Source: an uncultured Selenomonadales bacterium (GTDB lineage: Bacteria > Bacillota > Negativicutes > Acidaminococcales > Acidaminococcaceae). From it: 50,659 nucleotides of DNA. This document shows positions 30,870 to 39,800 of this stretch, piece by piece (position 1 is the first letter of the stretch; the number at the start of each line of letters is the position of its first letter). The stretch covers positions 1-50,659 of the forward strand of contig ONAN01000011.1 in assembly GCA_900315805.1 (NCBI GenBank), given 5' to 3'. The position numbers and the translations under genes were made by a program. Under the pieces are notes generated by a model. It was not told the origin of the DNA. It did no database searches and was given only the letters and a program-made list of their open reading frames with translations.

Positions 30870-33800
30870 TTACTGTGCAACCGTTACAACGTCCTGCTTG
30901 TCGTGCTTCGCCAGGCGGACACGTTCGATGGTCGGGTTGCCGTTCTTGTCCTTGGCTACCGTATCGACCGTGAAGCGTTCCAGTTCCGGACTGAATTCCG
31001 CCAGCATCTTATCCGACAGTACGCCGCCCTTCAGCATAGCCCGGTACAGCAGGGTTGCGAATTCGTAACGCGTCATCGGACGGTCGCCGCCGAAATTGCC
31101 GTCGGGGTAACCCACGATGAGGCCGTTGCCGGCCATGACGGCCACTTCCTGGTAGGCCCAGTGGTTCTGCGGCACATCCGGGAAGAGCTGCAGTTTCGAC
31201 TTGTCGATGTTCTTATGGAATGCCGTGTCGGCCAGGGCCGATTTGAGGGATTCCAGTTCACGGCGCAGGTCCTTGATTTCCTTCGCCATGGCCACTTTCG
31301 TCGTGGATACGTGGTTATGGCCGTCCAGCTTGAAGGTGACGCCGGCATTGACCATGTTTTCGCCGCCGCCCATGCTGCCGCCGATGCTGAACAGGGTGTC
31401 CTCGTTCGGACGGTAGAAGGCGCCGACAGCCACGGCGTCCGCGCCGCGGTACGTGCCGTAACCGGCCGAGAAGTCCAGCTTGCTGTCCGGGTCGAAGTCC
31501 AGCGGATGCAGGGCTGCCAACGCGGCTGCGCCGGCGCCGACGTGGTCGACGCGGTCGCCCAGACGGGTCACGGCATTACCGATGTTATTGACCGCCTGGT
31601 TGGTCTGGTACAGCTGGCTGCCGTTGACGGCATCCGTCGAAGTCGGACTGATATCGCCCTTATGGACGTTCACGATCTTGTTGCCGCCGACATCGACCTT
31701 GTCCCCGCTGATGGTTACATGCTTGCTGTTATCGACGGTGCTGTTAAAGGTGATGCTGTTCACGCCGGTGATATCCTTCGACAGCTTAATGGCCATGCCG
31801 TTTTCGCCGTCCTTGACGACGCCGATATTGTTATCGGAAAGTTTCGTGGCATCGGCACCGCCCTTCAGGTTCAGGGTCTCACCGAGGCCGACGCTGACAT
31901 CCTGACCATCGTCGCCTTGGAACTTACGGCCGCCGGAAATTCTGTCATCAACATCTTTCAGTTGATCTTCCGTAGCCGCTCTGCCGCTGACAATGTGATT
32001 CTTGTCCCAGCTCTTGTTTTCCAGGCCGGTCAGGTACTTGCCGGTTGCGGCGTTCGGTTCTGCAGAATCACGGTTCGTGATTTCCTGACGTCCCAGCTTG
32101 ACATTGCCGCCAATCTCCACGAGGCCATTGCCGTTATCGCCGATTTCCAGCTTGCCGCTCTTACCGTCGACAGCGACCTTGTTGTCACCGCTGCCGGCAC
32201 GGATGGAAGCATCATTGCCGCTGATTTCGACCTGCTTGGAGGCATCGCCGTTACCCGGCGTACCATTGCCATCGCCCATGATGATATGGTCATTCAGGTT
32301 GACCTTATTATCCGTATCGACGGTGATGTTCTTACCGCTCTTGGCTTTGACGCCCTCGGCCGCGCTGTTGGCAATCGCCTTGACGTCGCCGATGTTGGCA
32401 CCGTTGGTGTCCACATCGTAGACCGGCTTGCCGTCCGTAGTATAGCTGCTGGCACCGCTGGCCATGTTGGTAATCTGATGGTTTGTCGTACCATCGCCGA
32501 GGCTCAGGCCATCGCCGCCGAGCTTGATGCCCGTGTTTTCGCCGATGGTCACGGAATCTACGTTGATATCCCGTTTCAGGGCCACTTCGATGGCGCCGCC
32601 GTCAACCTTCGTTTCGATGTTCGTGCCATCGCCCTTCACCGTAACGGTCTGGCCAAGGTCTTTCATGACCGTGTTGTTGTCTTCTGCCTTGAGGCCGAAG
32701 CCGCCGCCCTGGTCGACGTTGGTAATGGAATCCTGGACGATCTTCAGCTGATCTTCCGTAGCGCCGCGGCCGCTGACGATGCCGTTTTCTGCCGGGTTCC
32801 AGGTCTTGTTGTCAAGGCCCGTGATATAGTTTCCGGCTTCGCTGCCGCCCTTGGTGTTCTGTACGGTCTGGTTGGCAATATAGATGCCGCCCGTCCAGCT
32901 GCCATCGGTGCTCTTCGAACCGCCAATGCGGACGGAGTCAAGGCCCTTGAGGTCTTTTGCCAGACGGATTTTCAGCGTATCCGTACCGTCGGCAACCACG
33001 CCGATGTTGTCGGCTTCACTCAGTTCCGACTCATCGGAAACGCCGCCCTTGATGTTGACCTTTTCATTCAGGTAGCGTTTCACGTCCGTACCGGCATCGC
33101 CGCCGTAGACCTGGCCGTCATCCATGGTGGCCACTTCGTGATGCTTGCCGTCCTGATCCGTATAGTGCAGGCGGGTGGCGGCTTCCGTTCCATTCGTCAG
33201 GGTTACGTTCTTGTCCGGATTCAGCGTGACTGGTCCGTAATGGGTGGTGATGTCACTGTAGGCATCCAGACCATCCGTCCCGTTTTCGCCGTCTTTGCCC
33301 TTCAGGCCGATATGGCCTTCATTGCCATCCTTGCCATCGATAGCGACCGCATCCTTGCCAGGCTGGCCGTCCTTACCGGCTACGCCGATATGGCCGTCCT
33401 TCCCGTCCTTGCCGCCGATGGTGATGGAATCACTGAGCTTCAGGTCGTAGGTGTTGGCACCGGTCGTGCTGTCCGTCGTCACTTTGAGCTGCAGGTTGCT
33501 GCCCGTATACTCTGTCGTGCCGGCTTCCGTGCCGCCTTCGACGGTCACTTTCGTATGGGCGCCTGCCGCGGTATCGGCAACGGCTTTCAGCTGGTCTTCC
33601 GTGGCGGCCCGTCCCGATACATAGCCATTGGTTTCCGGATTCCAGGTCTTGTTGTCAAGGCCGGTCAGGTAATGGCCCGTTTCGGATTCATCTTTCGAGT
33701 TCTTGATTTCCTGTTTGGACAGGTTGATGGTGCCAATCGTCACGGACCCGTTTTCCGTCAGGTCGATATCCTGGGCGAGCTGGACTTTCAGCTTGCCGTC

Positions 33801-36800
33801 CACATTGTTGACGCCGATGTTGTTATCCGTCAGGTTGTCCGCGTTCGCTCCGCCGATGATGTCGAGCTGCTCGTTCAGGTACTTCTTGATGACCTTATCC
33901 GTGCTGGTCTGACCGTCGTCGCCAGCATACTTCTGGCCGTCGTCCATGGTGGCCACTTCGTGTTCGAAGCCGTTCTGGTCCACATAGTGGATACGCGTCA
34001 TGGCCGGGTTGCCGTTATACGTTACGTTCTTGGCGTCGTTCAGGCTGGCCGGTCCGAAGTGCGTAATGATGTCGGCCGTCGCATTCTTGCCGTCCGCACC
34101 CTTTTCGCCGTCCTTGCCGTTCAGGCCGATATGGCCTTCGTTGCCGTCCTTGCCGTCGATGGCGACGGCATCCTTGCCAGGCTGTCCGTCCTTACCGGCT
34201 ACGCCGATATGGCCGTCCTTGCCGTCCTTGCCGCCGATGGTGATGGAATCACCGAGCTTCAGGTCGTATACATTGGCACCCGCTGTATCGGTCGTCACCT
34301 TGAGTTTCAGGTTGTCCCCTGTGTAATCGGTCGTGCCGGCTTCCGTACCGCCTTCGACAGTGACTTTCGTATGGGCGCCGGAAACGCTTTTGGCGACTGC
34401 CTGCAGCTGATCTTCCGTGGCGGCCCGTCCGGAGGCGATGCTGTCCTTGTTCCAGGCCTTGTTATCCAGGCCGTTCAGGTAGTGCCCTGCATCGGGGTTC
34501 GCGCCGCCGCCGGCCTGCTTGGCCAGCTTGATGCTGCCAATGGTCAGCGAACCGGTACCCGTCAGGTCCACATCCTTGTTCAGCTGGATCTTCAGCTTGC
34601 CGTCCGTCGTGCTGTTGACGCCGATGTTGCCATCGGTCAGGGTGCCCGTAGCGCCGCCGATGATATCGAGCTGTTCATTCAGCTTCTTGCTGATGACCGT
34701 GGCATCGTCGCCCTTGAACTTCAGACCGTCATCGGTCGTAGCGATGTTATCCGCCAGCTTCAGGTCGTAAATGGTCTCGCCGTCCGTGCCGGTCGTCTGC
34801 TTGGCCTGCAGTTTCGTTCCGGCATAATCCGTCGTACCGGCTGCCGTACCGCCTTCCACCGTCACTTTCGTGTGCTTGGCGTCGACGGCATTAAGCTGGG
34901 ATACGTTGACGACGTCGGTCAATTCCGTACCGGCCGTCACGTTGTGGATCTGCTGGTTATGGATGTCGACATTGGTCTTCGTGATGGTCGGGCCATTGTT
35001 GATGGTCAGGCCATTGTTATTGATGACCGTATCGCCCGTCGTCACGCTGTTCAAACCGCCGATATCCTTGTTGAGGCGCAGGGTCAGCGTATCCGTCCCG
35101 TTGGCAATGACACCGATGTTGTCGGCATCACTGAGTTTCGACTGATCGGTCACGCCGCCTTTGATATTGACTTTTTCATTCAGGTAGCGCTTGACGTCCG
35201 TACCCGTATCGCCGCCGTAAATCTGGCCGTCGTCCATGGTGGCCACTTCGTGTTCGTAGCCATTCTGATCGACGTAATGGATACGCGTCATGGCCGGGCT
35301 GCCGTTATACGTTACGTTCTTGGCGTCGTTCAGGCTGGCCGGTCCGAAGTGCGTAATGATGTCGGCCGTAGCATTCTTGCCGTCCGCGCCCTTTTCGCCG
35401 TCCTTGCCGTTCAGGCCGATATGACCTTCGTTGCCGTCCTTGCCGTCAATGGCAACGGCATTCTTGCCATCCTGGCCATCCTTGCCGGCTACGCCGATAT
35501 GGCCGTCCTTACCGTCCTTGCCGCCGACATTGATATTTTCTTTCAGGTCAAAGGTCACTTCGGCGCCCGTGCCGTCGTCCTTAGCCTTCACGGTGGCCTT
35601 CAGATTATCGCTGTCCTTGAAGTCGACGACCTTGCCGTCGGTAATATTCACTTGGTGCGTAGCATCGCTGTTTTCCTGGACCTTGAAACCATCCATGCCG
35701 CCCAGGCCGGTCAGGTCCGCATTCACCGTATAGGTGGTGGCACCGGTTTCGGTATTCGTGGTGTGGCTGACCGTTACGTGTTCACCTGCTGCCACGATGG
35801 TGCGGCTGTCTTTCAGCTGCTTCACATTGACGGCATCCGTATCGGCCGTGCCGGCCACGACGTTGTGGATCTGCTGGCCGCCCGCGCTGATGTTCGTCGT
35901 CGTGAAGACCGGCCCGCCGCTGATGGTGAGACCCGTGTTGTTGATGGTGTTGTTCCCCATCTTTACGGAACCTGCATCGGTCAGGTCCACATCCTTGTTC
36001 AGCTGGACCTTCAGCTTGCCGTCCACATTGTTGACGCCGATGTTGTTATCCGTCAGCGTACCCGTAGCACCGCCGACGATGTCGAGCTGCTCGTTCAGGT
36101 ACTTCTTGATGACTTTCGACGTATCGGACTGTCCGTCGTCGCCGGCATATTTCTGGCCGTCGTCCATGGTCGCTACCTGATGTTCTCCCTTTTCATCTTC
36201 GTAGATGATGCGGGTCAGTTTTTCCACGGACTGGCCGCTCTGGGTTACGGTCAGGTTCTTTTCCGGATTCAGGCTCGGGTCGCCGATGCCCGGACGCAGG
36301 GTCAGTTCAGCACTCTTGCCGTCGATACCGTCTTTGCCGGCAGGTCCCGTCATGCCGATGCTGCCGTCCTTGCCGTGGATGACGACGGCGGAGCCATCTT
36401 TACCATTGACGCCGATAGTGCCGTCCTTGCCCGGTACGCCCGGTTCCCCTTTTTCACCCACCGTGACGCTGTCCCCGGTAATATCCTTATCCATGAGGAC
36501 GTTGATGGTGGTATTGCCGTCCGTATCCTGGGAGATGACCGTCTTCAGGTTCTTGCCGCTGTACTGGTCATCGTCCTTGGTGCCGCCGCCCAGTACGTTC
36601 ACCGTAGTGTTCAGCAGGTTCGAAGCCGGATTCGGCGTACCGCTGTTGGCGCCGAATTTGAGGCCGTCGTCCATGGTGGCGACTTCGTGTTCCTTGTTGT
36701 CCTGATCCACATAGTGGATACGGGTTGCAGCCACCGTACCGTTGTTCAGGGTCACGTTCTTATTCGGATTCAGCGTAGCCGGGCCGTAATGGGTGGTGAT

Positions 36801-39800
36801 GTCACTATAGGCATCCTTCCCGTCGGCACCGTTCTCGCCGTCCTTGCCATGGATCCCGATATGGCCTTCATGGCCGTCCTTACCGTCGATGGCGACCGCA
36901 TCCTTGCCGTCCTGGCCATCCTTGCCATCCGACCCGTTGACGCCGATATGGCCGTCCTGGCCATCCTTGCCGTTGATGGTGATGTTGTCCTTCAGGTTAT
37001 ACTGGACTTCTACGCCCGTGTTGTCCGTCTTCTTCTTGATGGTCGCGGTCAGGTTGCTGCTGTCCTTGAAGTCCACGATCTTGCCATCGGAAATTTCAAC
37101 TTCGCTGGAAGCATTGCTGTTCCCCTGGACCTTGAAGGAATTCATCCCGCCCAGGCCGGTCAGGTCTGCACTGACCGTATAGGTAGCCGCTCCGTCCGCA
37201 TCCGTGCCCGGCGTTACCGTTACATGGTTACCTGCCAATACTTTCGTATGATGCGAATCCACGGCTTTCAGCTGGTCTTCCGTTGCTGCCCGGCCGGAAG
37301 CAATGCTGTCCTTGTTCCAGGCCGTGTTATCCAGGCCCGTCAGGTAATGGCCGTCCGCCGTATTGGCGCCGCCGCCGGCCTGCTTGGCCAGCTTGATATT
37401 GCCAATGGTCAGCGAACCCGTACCTGTCAGATCCACGTCCTTGTTCAGCTGGATCTTCAGCTTGCCGTCCACATTGTTGACGCCGATATTGCCGTCCGTC
37501 AGGGTACCCGTCGCACCGCCGATGATTTCGAGCTGTTCGCCCAATTTCTTGGAAATCACGGTGCTGTCGTCCCCTTTGAACTTCAGACCGTCATTCTTCG
37601 TGGCAATGCCGGAAAGCGTTACCGTTTCCGTACTGCCGGCCTTGTTGGAGACCGTCAGGTCAATCGTGCCGTCGTCGCTGACCGTATATTTCCCGTCCGT
37701 CGTATTCGGATTCTTCACCAAACGGTAATCCTGGTTCAGGACATTGGTCAGATCCACAGAGAATGTCTGGGAATCATTGCGCGTCATGGTGATCGTCTTG
37801 CCGTCATTGCTTACGGAAGCGCTCGTCACATAGTAATCGTGCAGTCCCGTTACGGAAGCAGCCGTACCGTTTGCAACCGTCAGGGAAGCAGATCCGGTCC
37901 CGTTGTCCTGGTACGTGGCCGTACCGCCGGTCACGTATTTGTCGCTGTCGGCCACTGCCTTCAGCTGATCTTCCGTCGCCGCCCGGCCGGATGCAATGCT
38001 GTCCTTGTTCCAGGCCGTGTTGTCGAGGCCGGTCAGATAATGGCCGTCCGCCGTATTGGCGCCGCCGCCGGCCTGCTTGGCCAGCTTCATCGTGCCGATG
38101 GTGACAGAACCAGCGTCCGTCAAATTCACGTCCTTGTTCAGCTGGACTTTCAGCTTGCCGTCCACATTGTTGACGCCGATATTGCCGTCCGTCAGGGTAC
38201 CCGTAGCGCCACCCACGATGTCGAGCTGTTCGTTCAGGTACTTCTTGATGACCTTCGTCGAATCGGTCTGGCCATCATCACCGGCATAAACCTGGCCGTC
38301 GTCCATGGTGGCGACTTCATGGCCCTTGCCGTCCTGGTCGGTGTAATACAGACGGGTTGCCATGACATTGCCGTTACTGAATGTCACGTTCTTGTCAGGG
38401 TTCAGGGTCTTCGGGCCGAAGTGCGTGATGATATCGGCCGTGGCATCCTTGCCGTCCTGACCGTCCACGCCGTCCTTGCCATGGAGACCGATGTGGCCTT
38501 CATGACCATCCTTGCCGTCGATGGCGACCGCGTCCTTGCCGTCCTGGCCATCCTTGCCATCCTGGCCGTTGACGCCGATATGGCCGTCGGCACCATCCTT
38601 GCCGTTGATGGTGATGTTGTTCTTCAGGTCATACGTTACGTTGGCACCCGTGCCGTCTGGTTTAGCGACTACGGTAGCTTCCAGGTTTTCGCTGTCCTTG
38701 AAATCAACGACTTTGCCGTCGGAAATCGTCACTTCGTGCGCGGCGTCGCCGTTCTCCTGGACCTTGAAACCGCTCATGCCGCCGAGGCCCGTCAGGTCCG
38801 CATTGACCGTATAGGTAGGTGCACCCGTAGTTGCATCGGTGCCCGGAGTCACTGTTACATGGCTTCCTGCCAATACTTTCGTATGATGCGAATCTACTTC
38901 TTTCAACTGGTCTTCCGTAGCGGCCCGGCCGGAAGCAATATTATCCTTGTTCCAGAGTTTATTGTCCAGGCCCGTCAGGTAATGGCCGTCCGCCGTATTG
39001 GCACCGCCGCCGGCCTGCTTGGCCAGTTTGATATTGCCAATGGTCAGCGAACCGGTACCTGTCAGGTCCACGTCCTTGTTCAGCTGGATCTTCAGCGCGC
39101 CGTCATGGCTGTTGACGCCGATATTGCCGTCCGTCAGGGTACCCGTGGCACCGCCCGTGATTTCCAGCGTTTCTCCGAGTTTCTTGGAAATGACCGTGGT
39201 ATCGTCGCCCTTGAACTTCAGGCCGTCATTCTTCGTGGCAATACCGGAAAGCGTTACCTGTTCGCTCTGTCCGGCCGCATTGGCAACAGTCAGGTTCATC
39301 GTGCCGTCATCGCTCACCGTATAGACGCCGTTTGACCCGGCAGCCGGATTCTTCACCAGACGGTAGTCCTTGTTCAGGACGTTCTGCAGGTTGACCGTAA
39401 AGGTCTGCGCATCGTTGCGGGTCATCGTGAGGGTCTTGCCGTCATCGCTGACCGTGGCGCTCGTCACGTAATAATCGTGCAGCCCCGTCACGGAAGCGGC
39501 CGTGCCGTTTTCTACCGTCAGGGAACCCGTACCGGTACCATTGTCCGCATACGTAACCGTACCGCCGGTCACATATTTATCGCTGTCGGCCACTGCCTTC
39601 AGCTGGTCTTCCGTAGCGGCCCGGCCGGATGCGATATTGCTGCTGTCCCAGTTCTTGTTATCGAGGCCCGTCAAGTAATGCCCTTCGGAATTATTCGCCC
39701 CGCCGCCGGCCTGCTTAGCCAGTTTGATATTGCCAATGGTCAGCGAACCGGCACCCGTCAGGTCCACGTCCTTGTTCAGCTGGATCTTCAGTTTGCCGTC

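Noticed and set aside
29631..39335. 3,234-codon open frame on the plus strand opposite galE and the adhesin
   Set aside because: It is the antisense shadow of repetitive, GC-rich coding sequence; no domains, signal peptide or ribosome binding site support it, and the opposite strand encodes clear family domains.
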